Below are positions 10,075 to 21,405 of a DNA stretch of 64,000 nucleotides, piece after piece (position 1 is the first letter of the stretch; each line of letters starts with the position of its first letter). The position numbers were made by a program, and so were the translations under genes. The DNA lies in assembly GCA_037367405.1 (NCBI GenBank), contig JAZKJV010000389.1, positions 1,302,001 to 1,366,000 on the forward strand, given 5' to 3'. The notes under the pieces were generated by a model. It searched no databases, had not been told where the DNA came from, and saw only the letters and a program-made list of their open reading frames with translations. Source of the DNA: Ottelia alismoides. Lineage: Eukaryota; Streptophyta; Magnoliopsida; Alismatales; Hydrocharitaceae.

Positions 10075-11426
10075 CCCCTTTGGTGAAATTGCTAAAGCAT
10101 CCCCCAGACTCCTGGTAATTAAACATAGGTCCCCTCTGCTTATTTTCATATTTATTTATTTATTGCATATGTACCCCTGTCTTTCCCTTTAATTTTGAAC
10201 CCCTTTATGACATTATTTTATTAATTCAAAAATTGCATGATGTTTATCACTTAATTCTCTACATTCTGACACATTGTGAATATTTTTGTGATTGACGGTT
10301 AATAAGTGAATAATTATTTTATAGAAATTTGCATATTTTGCCCATTTCTTGCTCTGAAATTGCCATTGATTAACCGTTGCTCTAAAAATTTCCCAAAAAT
10401 CACACATTGTAGAATTAAGTTTGCTTGACATTGTGCCCAAAAAGATTTACGTTTTCACACATAATTTTTCTTGTAAAAATCATTTTGCTATTTTAATATT
10501 TAATTTTTAATAGGTATTAGACCCTACATTTTCGTGGTTTAGGATTTTTCTGAGATCAATCACCTAGAGATAGATCTTGGATAATTTTATCTGCTGAAAA
10601 TAAGTAGGTTTAAGATTTATTATAATTAAATATTGAAAATCATTCTGTTTGCATTTAAAAATTCATAAAAAAATTCATATTGCATCTAAAAATTCTAAAA
10701 ATTTACAGTGCATTCATTTCATCATATTTTGCATTGTGGCCAAAGTTCGTATTTTTCGGACATCGTTTGGTCGTAATTTGCATTTTAGTCCCTTAAATAG
10801 GCCAAAATTGCATCCTACATCCCTTATTTGCATTAAAAATTTCAAAAAAAGACCGCCTCGAAAACCATGCATGAATCTTGATAGACACAACTCTAGGTTG
10901 TTCCTTTGCCTCCTAGTGATCGACCTTGGGACTTGCCCAAGTAAAATAAACATAAAACCACTTGATTGAAACTGAATTATTTTTGTGGTTATTTCTTGAC
11001 CGATTCCGATCACCGCCTACAACAAACGACAAACCAAATTTTTGGCACGAACAAATAAAAACAACTTCTTAACGCAGCGATTCACGGACCCGTCAATCAT
11101 CTACTATCCAGCATGATTTTTCTGAGAATAACACTGACCATGGTTGGGAAGTGTATGCTTCATCTTCTTCTTATCATTACAATCTTCGACCACAAGCTCA
11201 CAAAAAGAACGACCGAAAAACACTTTAATCATCAGCTACCCCTTCCCTCCCGACCCCATCGGTCTCCTTGTACATCTTCTTCCTCTACATAGGAAAAGGT
11301 CTAAGTATAGGGGGACCGATGCCATCTGTATATACGATTCTCCTCATTGACTCCTCACGATCGCCTAACTTCCACCCTTCTTCCGCACTTAGGTTGACCA
11401 GAGCCTAAGTATAGGGGAATAAATAC

Positions 11427-11428
<2 letters not shown>

Positions 11429-11458
<30 letters not shown>
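11429..11458. repeat. (AT)n microsatellite
   Basis: About 15 AT units between two PPT-like motifs of the deleted element. Confidence 0.9.
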
Positions 11459-11461
<3 letters not shown>

Positions 11462-11763
11462 CCTCATTCACATCTCCAGACCGCCTCAGTTTTGCTCTTC
11501 TTCTATACTTGTATTGTCCACATCCCAAGTATAGGGGGGAGGGCCGACTTTCTATTTTTGTATGATTTTTTTCTTTTTCACTCTCTTACGCTTAGCCCGA
11601 GCTATGTCTTCTTTGCACTTCTTATGCTCTGAGGACACAACACTCGCTAAGTATGGGGGTGTGTATATGTACTATGTATATATTTTACCCACAGCTCATA
11701 TTTTCACGTAAGTCTATATGTATTTACGGGATGGGTAACTAACTTGTAAAAACCATAAAAAAG

Positions 11764-11789
11764 GAGAGAGAGAGAGAGAGAGAGAGAGA
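11764..11789. repeat. (GA)n microsatellite
   Basis: About 13 GA units. The equivalent part of element A, near 6750-6782, is A/G-rich but not a clean repeat. Confidence 0.9.
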
Positions 11790-12999
11790 TGTGCAACTAA
11801 CACTGACTGTGTCCTTCAAAAAATTTTGAAAAACGGCTTCTCATTCATTTTTGCACAAAAATCCTTGGATTAAAAATATATATCTCTCAAATCACAAAAG
11901 TCACAAAAGTCAAAAAAATGTGTCTGCATTTCAAGCATTTGCACTTCATCCAGCATTGAATGCATTTGCATTTGTGAAAAGCCCTTGGGTTCTGAACCGA
12001 GTTATGAGCAGAAATAGAGAGTGGTCTGGACTTGACCTTAATCCACCTAATTTTCAGAGAAACTTCACCGAGAAAGAGGATTTTAGAAGCCTCGGGTCTT
12101 TGACTTAATTCTTCAAGTTCCACATGACAATGTGCAGAGTTTGACTCTTATTGTCTATTCTGGTCTCATCATCCTGGGTATGACTCTTGAATAGGGAATT
12201 AATTTGTACTCTCACACTATGCACTTAGCTCAACTCAGACACGGTATTGGAAGACTGTGTGAATTTCTTTTCTGGTAGCGTGGACATCTAAAGACCAGAG
12301 TACAAGTTGAAATAAAGCTTCGGAAAAGGGATGGACGACTAGACATAATTTTTTCTAAGACCCCAAAATATGTACAGAAAAAAGATTTTGTATTCGTAGG
12401 GGCACAACAAGCTCCATGCAGAGCTACCAAAAATCCAAACACAGAGAAGCCACTACGGGATATATATTTGACCAAAAAGATCCAAGCTTCAAGAAAACCT
12501 GCAGATCTTGGTGGAAACTTGGCTAAACTGGTCGGCTTCACAAAGAGAGGTGACCACACGAGTCACCCTCCAGTTCTTTTCTCCTTCTTCTAAATTATCC
12601 CCCTCTTTGATTGTGAACATAGCGCGATAAGCCTTAGAAGGAAATACCTGACTCCCCCAGGACGAGTTACTAGAGAGGAGGTTTGCATGGTAGTCTGACA
12701 TTTTGTATGGGAAGAGCTAAAACGTTTTACACACATGAGTTTATTTTTCAATGTTTATGGGGTATGCTTTGGGAGGAGGATTGATCTAAGATGACTTCTG
12801 AGCCAAAACTGTGACAATGATGTGTAGAACTTGGAGGCTGTTGATTTTAAAACCCATAGTCTCACATAAGTTCCGCCAAACCAATAATCCAAAGGTCAGG
12901 TCTAGTTCCATTCTCACCTTTAGCTCATGATCTTTGTATGGAACCCAATCTCATTTCACCTCATTGCATTTCTTTAGATGCGCGGGAACGAGCATGGTT

Positions 13000-13013
13000 T
13001 AAGTATAGGGGGA
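13000..13013 (+). other. Polypurine tract before LTR3
   Basis: TAAGTATAGGGGGA directly abuts the TGATGAAT start of LTR3, as in element A. Confidence 0.8.
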
Positions 13014-16000
13014 TGATGAATATCAAATCCATTGCTCTAAAAATGATTAATTAAGCTCAAATCCCTAAAATTCATAGGCATTTCTTCATTTATTCTGCAT
13101 AATTAGCATTCATGAATGTATAATTAATAATTGCATTTTATCACTCGTTAAGAATCCAAAAATCACAGCCCAATTAACCTATAAAATAAGCTAACTTCCC
13201 CTATTTTTAATTAATTCATGCTAACTCCAAATGACCTGAAACCACCTCCATTGTGTGCATATTTCTTACAAAAATTAATAAATAATACAAAAAATCACTA
13301 ACATAAATAAGTGGACCATAACTCAAAACCTAATTACAATATTTCCATATTAAAATGTTGATATCTTCCCCATCCAGTGTCCAATTTGATTCTACTCACT
13401 TTTGAAGTAATGTACATTCAATTACCTTCAAAATAAGACCAAGTTCAAATGAATCAGAGATCATATGTGAAAGTTGGGTTTTGGGCCTCTTTTGTACATT
13501 TTGTATTTTAACAGTTTTTGAAATATTATTTTATGTACATAAATAACTCATTTTATTTTATTTGTTTTTCATTTATTTTCTTTGATAAAAGTTTTATTAA
13601 AAAGTGCAAAAATCGAAATCCAAAATGAACTTGAAATCAAAGAAACTAACAGAGTCTGAGTCTTCACTGATTGTTTATACAAAAGTTATCTTTTTAGTAT
13701 TTTATTTTATTTCATCACTTTCTTGGTTAATAAAAATCCAAAAAATATATTAATGTGTAAATATTTATATTTGATTTTATCATATTTTTCATATTTATAA
13801 TCTTATTTAAAAATGATAAAAAAATATAAAACTCAAAAATAGAGATGTTCTATGTACATAGAGTACCCCAAAAATATCACTTTATGCAAATGATCAATTT
13901 TGATTTTGATCCCTTCATGAAAGTTGTAGATCTCATCGAGACGAGCAACTTTTGTGAAGAAACTTTTTCGATCGAAGGTTGTTTGCTATTTATCAAATAT
14001 TTTTCTTTGTATTTAAATTTTTGAAATTTCTAGGGCTGACACGTGGCAGCTTCTGGAGGCGCCACGTGTCACCCATTTTAGGCATTTATTTTTTTATATT
14101 ATTAAAAAATAAAAAATTAATTAATTAAAAAATATATAATAAAGTGTGACGTGGTGAGACCAGGACCGTCCGATATTGGTCGATCGGATGGCTCCTGCAT
14201 CTTATCTCCTTCCTATGTTCAACTTTCCCAATTTGGCCGATGCCACCTCCCCCCCCCCCCGATCTCTAGCCACCATTCCGTGATTCTCGTCGGTCGCCAC
14301 CACCAGACCTCAAACACATTGGCCTCTACCTTCCATCTTCGGTCGATGGCATCCCCTTCGTATCCTATCACCCGATCCTCCGCCGCGATCTCTGCCGCCC
14401 CCTTTCCTTCCATAGGTGGCGTCATTCCGCAGATCTCGCTACCCCTCGTCGCATATATAACTCAGTCGCCCCCTCTATCAACATACGTATATTGATTGCA
14501 CCATAGAGAGGGGCACGCGGTGGTGACAACACCTACCACCCTCATCTCCGGCGAGATCCGACCTCCCCAGCGGTTGCTGCAGCGTTACCACCTTCACACG
14601 CCTACCTTGCTCCGGCCACTGCAGTTGAGCCAACAATCGATTCGACTCTACCATCACCATTGACCCACCACCATCATCAACTTCACCACTCCGCCAACAC
14701 TTTCACCGCTACTACACCCATCGTACCCCACACTTTCACCGCTACCTTCAGCACAACTCTTCGACACCAGCATCTTGCGGCTGAGACACACCTCGATCGC
14801 CAACCACCTCTGCATCGCAGCAGCCAAGAACAGCAACTCCTTCGACATCTGGGATGCACCTCCCTCAACCATCGACGCCTTATAACTCTGTCCATGTGCT
14901 TCTCTGCTCCTCGTCCACCGTCATCGACTTCAGACCCTCTAGTTGTCGCACACGCCCCTGCTTCGGCCTCATAGATTCCATCCTCCAGGAACTACTCAAC
15001 ATTGACATCAACAGGAGCCTTGCTGCCCACCCTCCACTGGCTCTCCGCCTCTTGCCGGCAGCGAACCACCAGGCGGGAAGCCCGAGGTCCTCCCACGTGC
15101 GTGGCACGTGAGGAGCGAACATCAACAAGGAGCACCACCTCCGCCAACGTGATACGCACATGCGTGGTGGGTTATTTGCACCCACGCCCCTGGATCCCCA
15201 CTTATTTCCATCAAAACCTAGCCGCCCAGAGGGCACGTACACAGCACGTGCCCCTCTAGTAGTTTTATAGAGAAACCCTCTGGGGTTTAGGTAATTAAAC
15301 ATTACCCCTTCACTGCATTTTCATATCCCGTATTATCATGAAATTTGAACCTTTTTGCATCTTTTTATTATTTAAAAATTAGCATGATGCTCTACAATTG
15401 ATTCCATAAATCATGGCATAGTTGACGTATTTTTTCTAAGTTGTGATTATATAATAATAATTATTCTTGTGGAAAATTGTTTTATTTTACCCATCTTGTG
15501 CTTCAAAATTCATAAGTAATTACCATAGCTCCAAAAATTGTCAAAAATTCATGAATTATAGAATTAATTATGTTTAATATCATGCCCAAAAAGAATTGCA
15601 TTTTCATGCATTTATTGCTCTAAAAAATCATTTTGTATATTTCAATCTTTAATTTTTAATAGGTATTAAATCTCGTATTTTTGAAGTTTATGATTTTTTT
15701 GAGATAAATCACCTAGTGACATATCTTGGATAATTTTATCCTCTGAAAATAAATAGGTTTAGTATTTATTATAATTAAATATTGAAATTCACACCATTTA
15801 CATTCATAAATTCATAAAATATTCATCTTGCATCAGAAAATTCTAAAAAAATAATGCATTTGTTTCATCATATTTGATATCTCGGCCAAGTGTTATGATT
15901 TTTGGATATTGTTTGATTGAAATTACATTTTAGTCCCTAAAAATGACAACATTTGCATTTACATCCACAAATTGCATTAAAAAATATCAAAAAGACCAAG

Positions 16001-16247
16001 AAAATATCACCTCGAAAACCATGCACCAACTTTAATAGACATAATTCTAGGTTGTTCTGTTGCCTCCTTGAGTTCGACCTTGGGACTTGCCCAAGTAAAA
16101 TAAACATAAAGATACTACGATTAAAATTGAATAAATTAATTATGGTTATTTCTTGATTGATTCTGAATACCCAACGTAGTTACAACGACACAATCATATA
16201 TTTCAAACACTTAATTCATGCAAATTAACTTAGGTTTTCGCGACTCA
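13014..16247 (+). repeat. LTR3, diverged 3' LTR of the second element
   Basis: 3.2 kb, from TGATGAATATC to about GACTCA. The AT-rich flanks align with LTR1 and LTR2, but the GC-rich core (about 14150-15250) is strongly diverged. LTR3 is therefore an older or different subfamily copy. It carries a TATA-like TATATAA at 14453-14460 and dyads at 15094-15110 (centre GTG) and 15234-15250 (centre ACA, one arm change). The right edge is set by comparison with LTR2 and may be off by a few bases. Confidence 0.8.
14453..14460 (+). promoter_or_regulatory. Probable LTR3 TATA box
   Basis: ATATATAA lies within the diverged GC-rich core, at the place corresponding to the TATA boxes of LTR1 and LTR2. Confidence 0.4.
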
Positions 16248-16667
16248 TCGGTAATTTATGTCATTTAGATATCTGAAAGTTTCCTAATTTTAAAGTATGA
16301 GGTTTCACAAGTAATAATACCAAAAACTTACCTTGGTAGAAAATATAATTTTAGTATATACCAAATACATGATAGAAAAATTAGAGCGACCTCTTGGAAC
16401 TCAATCTTTCAAAGACAAAAATGATTAATGTACTTTTTTCTTTACAAATATGATATTTAAAGAAACACATCACTATAATAAGAAGGAATAGATTGTAGAA
16501 AATGGCAAGAAAATAATATAATTTATGACATAAAATAACTATCATATGCTTCATGTTCAAACTAAAATCCCCCATGTTACTTGTGTTAGACAAGTATGAA
16601 GTAGAAAATGCAACGATAGGAATATAATTTATACTAAGTTCCATAAGATATTTGTTTGGTAACTATC
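16248..16667. other. Unassigned AT-rich segment between two opposed LTRs
   Basis: 420 bases between the end of LTR3 and the start of the inverted LTR4 fragment. I see no similarity to either LTR, to Copia coding sequence or to any gene. It may be pre-insertion host DNA. Confidence 0.4.
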
Positions 16668-17778
16668 CTGTCTAGACATTCAGCGGAGTTGAGGCTTCTG
16701 CTGGTTGTTGGCGAAGAAGATGGAGGTGGTTGAAGATAGAAGCAGACGATGGGTGGTTGGATAAGCGAGACGAGGGTACGCGACAGTTGTGAAGGGCGTC
16801 GCACCGGAGAGGGAAGGCACCGCGAGGTGGAGCGGCGGTGTTAGAGCAAGGGGCAAGACCCTACGTGCCCTGCACATGAGGAGGAGGAAGTCAGTGGTCA
16901 CGTTCTAGGCACGTGACCTTAGTGGCTGAAGGATAGTCAAATGTATGACATGTGAGGAGAGAGAAAAAGGGGCCAACGGAGCGATGACACATAGCAGAAT
17001 TGACCAGATGTTGACTGTGCATGAAATGGATGATTAATTCAATTGAAAATAGTAGATGGACTCACATGCAAAAGTTATAAACATGAAAAATGTGCCTCTT
17101 AGTATGATCTACAATGCTTATGAAGGCTTCATGTGCAAATGAAATGATGAATGCAAGATATGATTTTTTTGGTGATAATTTATATAAATAAAATGCCATT
17201 TTAGATTTCCAATTTTTATTTGATTTTCTGATGATAGATAAATGCATGCAAAAATCATACATGCTTTAAAATAATGCAATGGACTTAGATGAGATTTTTT
17301 GGAATTTTTATGGGTTTCGAATAGGTTAGAAAATTAGGGAGTTTAATTATGCATAAGTGGATTGGGTGAATAATCTCAAGTCAGAATTGGTCTTTTTCTT
17401 TGCTTTTCTATTTTTTTGGTTTTTGATTTTATATAATTTATCAAAATGATGAATAATTTAAAGAAATGAAAGAGAAAATTGTTAAAAGAATGAAATATGC
17501 ACATGAAATGAAAGGTCAAAATCAGCAAAAATGTAAAATGCGCAAAACATGCTCAAAACCTAACTTTCATAAATGGGCTTCGATTTTTTATGAAATTGGT
17601 CTTGTTTTAAAGGTATTTGAATTACATTACTTTAATAATGAGTATAGTTAAATCAGTCACTGTATGAGAATGATATCAACATTTTCATCTGTCTATCCTA
17701 AAATTAGGGTTTGGATTTATTTTGCATATGTACAAGTTAGCATTTTTTAGGATTTTCATGGATTAAGGTTAGTGATAT
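16668..17778 (-). repeat. LTR4 fragment, inverted Athila-like LTR, left part
   Basis: In reverse complement it matches the LTR1/LTR3 promoter core and upstream AT-rich part, including dyads at 16862-16878 and 16899-16915. It stops at 17778, where element B is inserted, and resumes at 37475. The LTR's own 3' end is missing at the left edge, so this copy is truncated. Confidence 0.7.
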
Positions 17779-20700
17779 TGATGATAGGGGTTTTGTCAGG
17801 GTCATGTCAATCCACAAGGCGGACCGACAGTCACCGAAGCGACCTCAGGCGAAACCTCTAGTCAATCAACAATTAACCCACACCAAGGTTGAAGCAATAA
17901 ATATAAAAAATATGGAGTTAAAATTTATTATAACTCTACAAAGGTGTGTATAGTATAAGCAAGTGTAGAGGTTAAACTCAGGGAGCAAACGGTAGATGGA
18001 GGCAGAATAATGCGCACAAAATTTGTTCTTATCCTCTTTTCCATGTTTATTGTTTTTGTGGGTTTTTTATTGTTATATTTTTTTATTTTTTATAACTTTT
18101 GTTTTTGTTTTATTTTTTTATATTTTCATTGATATTTTATATTCCTTTTCTTTTATATATATATATATATTAGAGCTATATATAAGTCTATATACACAAT
18201 ATAAGCAATTATACTTAAAAAGAGTCATCATATAGAAAATAAACTTATTTTGGATTTTATATATTTTCTAATGTTTTTGTAATTTTGTATAGGATTTTTG
18301 CTAATTTTTATAGATTTTTAAAGTCAAAAATATCCCAAATCAAAGATTTAATAAATACCCAAAATTGATTTGAATTTTAAAAATAGAAAATAAGGTCCAA
18401 AATATCTCAAATTAATTTTAATATATAAATATTTGTATAAATAAAATTAGAAAACATGAAAACATATTTTTATGGTTTTTGGAATTTTATATATTTTTTA
18501 TCAAGTTTTTTAGGGTTTTTCATTTTTTAGGAGTTTTCTTTTTCCATTTTTAGTGATTTTTGGCCTGGAGTTAAAATATGATAAAATAGACAATATATGA
18601 TTTTTTACAATTTTTAAAGACATTTTATTATTTTGGGTATTTTATGTTGTAGACAGAATAAAAATGGGCTCCTTTCGATTTTTAATAAATGGTTAAAATG
18701 CTCAAAAATGCAAAATAAATTCATGCGTGACAGTACATGCTAGCATGAATCTAACCCTATTTTTGCACAATTTTAAGAGCTAGGGTGCTATTTTTAATAA
18801 ATAAAATCCAATCACCAAAAATACATGAGCTGACAAGGGCATATTTGCAATTAAAATAAAGATCATGGGTTCATCTGCAAATATGACAAAATTATACAAC
18901 GTAATTCAAATTTTATTAGACTAAAAATAAATACAAAAAGTATCAGGGGATTACATGAAATTTGCCCATCTCAACGGCACGTTATCTGAGCTGGACTAGA
19001 CCCGAAAGTAAATACGATTAAGTGCAAGGGCTTATAAGAAAAATGTCCAGTTTATTTTAAATTGCATAATTTATTTACAACATTAAATAATAAATATAAA
19101 AGAGGTGGGGCACGATCTGTAATTTACCCCATTCACGTGCGGAGATGGATGACTCAGGATCATTCACTTGGCTACGTGCCGCCTCCTCCATACACGATAC
19201 CAGTTCGATCTCTAGTGGTGAGGACTAGATTGCGGGGAGCGATCTAACAGTCGAGGGCTGACTAAATCGAACGGTTGTGGTGTAATCTGGAGCTCCTTGT
19301 TGATCGGATGGTGGGGATCGATCTGGGAAGAATAAGGATGATGGTCCGGCGAGGTGAACTTCATCTAGCCGAATCTCGCTCCTCCGTCAGGCATGGATGC
19401 TCCAAAAGGCACAGAAAGACTCCCAGGGTGGTTCTCTGTCTGCGGGGGCTTTAGAAGACGTAGAGGATATTGAATGGGGTTCGCCGGAGCAGAGATCCAA
19501 TGAACTACGAATGGGCTTTTTAGGCAAAATCTCTGCCCTAATTACTAAAATAATTACAAAAATCAAATGCGGGGACGAAAAGATTTCTAAAAAAAGAAAG
19601 TGCGGCTCTTACCTAGCCGGAGACCAAGGAGCAGAGGTGGCCGACGACGACTGCCTGGGTGTACCTCCGTCATTCGTCAGCTGCCGTGGAAGCTCAGGGG
19701 ACCTCCCCCTGTCATGAGGATGCGCTCTAGGCCGAGCCCATGGGCTTCAGGAGTTGGGAAATGACCAAAATCGAAGAGGAACGATGAAGATGTTATTTAT
19801 AAACAAGAGATGGCACCCTTATTCAAGGAAGATTTGGCGATATTAGAATGTGTGTACAAGGGATCTCGATGCTCGACGTGGATCCTGGGACTTCAGGGAA
19901 CATATCTTGTAAAGGGATCGAACGTGATGGAAGGATGGCTCGAGCGAGAAAAATGGAAGAAAACGAGGGATTTGACGCTTCTGATGGCGGATCAGAGGTG
20001 TTGGGGGAGTTGACTGGAGATCGACGAACTCTAGGCTCTGATTGGTCCAAGTAGGATTGCTATGAGACAAAACTACCTATTTATTCAAAAGTAATTATTT
20101 AATAATAGTAATAAATTTTATTAATTTTTTATTATAAAATAAAAAATATTTATCATTTTTTTGGTATTTTATTATGATTTTTATTTATTTTTTATGATAT
20201 TTATTAATAGTTAATTATTAGGTGTGTATTTATAGGTATATTCATATATATATTCTAGCTATTCCATTTTTATTTGCTATATTTTATTTTATTATTTTAT
20301 TTTAATATTTTATATAATTATAACTTATTTTTTTGTGTATACATATATTTTTATTATATTTTTATGATGTTATTGGTATGCTTAAATAAATAGGGGTATA
20401 TATTATATAGGTATACTTATAGGTATTTTATCTATATATTATACACATTTATTTATTTGAATGTATTTTCTTTGGTTTTATTTTAGCTTTATATTTTTAA
20501 TATAATATAAATAATATTTACAAGAGTATAAAAATATACTTAGATAAAAGAATAAATAATAGATTTCCTTTTATTTATGTACAAGTACTAGCATAGGTAT
20601 TTTGCCTATGTATTTTTAGGCTTCTTTTATTTTAATGTTTTATTGGTGATTTTATTTTGGTTTCAATATGTACATATATAATAAATAATGTTTACAAAAT

Positions 20701-21392
20701 TATAAAAATAGAAAATTGTAAAAATAATAAGGATTGAATAAATTGAATGTTTTATTCAGGTATACTATACAATGAGGGTCCAAAACCTAACTTTCACACC
20801 TTAACTTCAAAAAATATGAAACCACCTTTATTAAATAGCTTGTTAAATATTATATAAATTAGAGTGATTTTGATACATTCTGAATTTTTATTTGGAAGAT
20901 ATAGGTATGTGAAGTTGGGATTTTGGCTTTTTATTTTGTGTATAAAAAGTACACTGCGTATTATTTTTATATAAACTCAGTTTTGTATTTTTGTTTACAT
21001 TTTTATCTACAACTTTTATGTACAAAGTTTCTTTATTTGATGTGTAAATAATAAAGAATAAAATTGGTGTCAAAAATGAATTATTGATGAATAAATAAAT
21101 GTGATTTTTATTGTATTTTTTACCCTTATCTCCCCCTACTTTATTCCTTGTTGATCAATTCAATTCTTTACTTGGTTTCGGGATTTAGGGTCATAAAATA
21201 TCTTTGATATTTTATTCTTTTTCTTTTCTTCTCTTTATTCTATATATTTTGCTTTAAAAATAATATTATTTACACACTTTTTGTAATAAATGATTAATGT
21301 TATTTTGTACAAATTAATGCTATTTACATGTATTAGGCAAGGTTTTTAAGGCCAAAATGATAGAATAAAGATGATGAAATGGAGATTCATCA
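17779..21392 (-). repeat. Element B 3' LTR (inverted)
   Basis: On the minus strand it begins TGATGAATCTCC at 21392 and ends at TGATGATAGG (read on plus) at 17779. The GC-rich promoter core lies at about 19100-20050 with a probable TATA box at 19793-19803. The sequence is otherwise extremely AT-rich. Confidence 0.85.
19793..19803 (-). promoter_or_regulatory. Probable TATA box of element B 3' LTR
   Basis: TTTATAAATAA on the minus strand, immediately upstream of the GC-rich core in the direction of transcription. An equivalent motif sits near 30691-30701 in the 5' LTR. Confidence 0.4.
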
Positions 21393-21405
21393 CCCCTATA
21401 CTTGC
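21393..21405 (-). other. Polypurine tract of element B
   Basis: GCAAGTATAGGGG on the minus strand directly precedes the LTR start. It is a close relative of the element A tract. Confidence 0.75.

Larger units (their letters stand above)
1..11095 (+). mobile_element. Athila/Tat-like non-autonomous Ty3 LTR retrotransposon (element A)
   Basis: Two long direct repeats (1-2576, truncated by the window start, and 7957-11095) flank a 5.4-kb internal region. The internal region starts with a tRNA-Asp primer-binding site and ends with a polypurine tract directly before a TG terminus. LTR ends are TGATGAATC...CCCGTCA. The internal region encodes only small ORFs, one with a retropepsin-like domain. I found no reverse transcriptase, RNase H or integrase in any frame, so mobilisation would need proteins from a relative. 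LTR1 and LTR2 are very similar by eye, which implies a fairly recent insertion. The Athila/Tat assignment rests on the PBS, the LTR size of about 3.1 kb, and the protease type. Confidence 0.85.
7957..11095 (+). repeat. LTR2, 3' LTR of element A
   Basis: 3139 bp, from TGATGAATC to CCCGTCA. It is nearly colinear with LTR1. It is followed not by host DNA but by the 3' part of another internal region (11096-13013), so it also serves as the left LTR of a deleted second element. Confidence 0.9.
11096..13013 (+). mobile_element. Deleted internal region of a second Athila/Tat-like element
   Basis: Sequence after LTR2 resumes at the equivalent of position 6201 of element A. The PBS, leader, ORF1, ORF2 and most of ORF3 are missing, a loss of about 3.6 kb. 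The remaining 3' region and PPT are complete but clearly more diverged than LTR1 is from LTR2. PPT-like motifs occur at 11302-11314, 11406-11416, 11526-11539 and 11648-11658. Unequal recombination or deletion that joined two related elements explains the layout. Confidence 0.75.

Noticed and set aside
18023..18235. Phe/Tyr-rich hydrophobic small proteins here and at 28869-29129
   Set aside because: Poly-T-rich LTR sequence read as Phe and Ile. Both lie at equivalent LTR positions.
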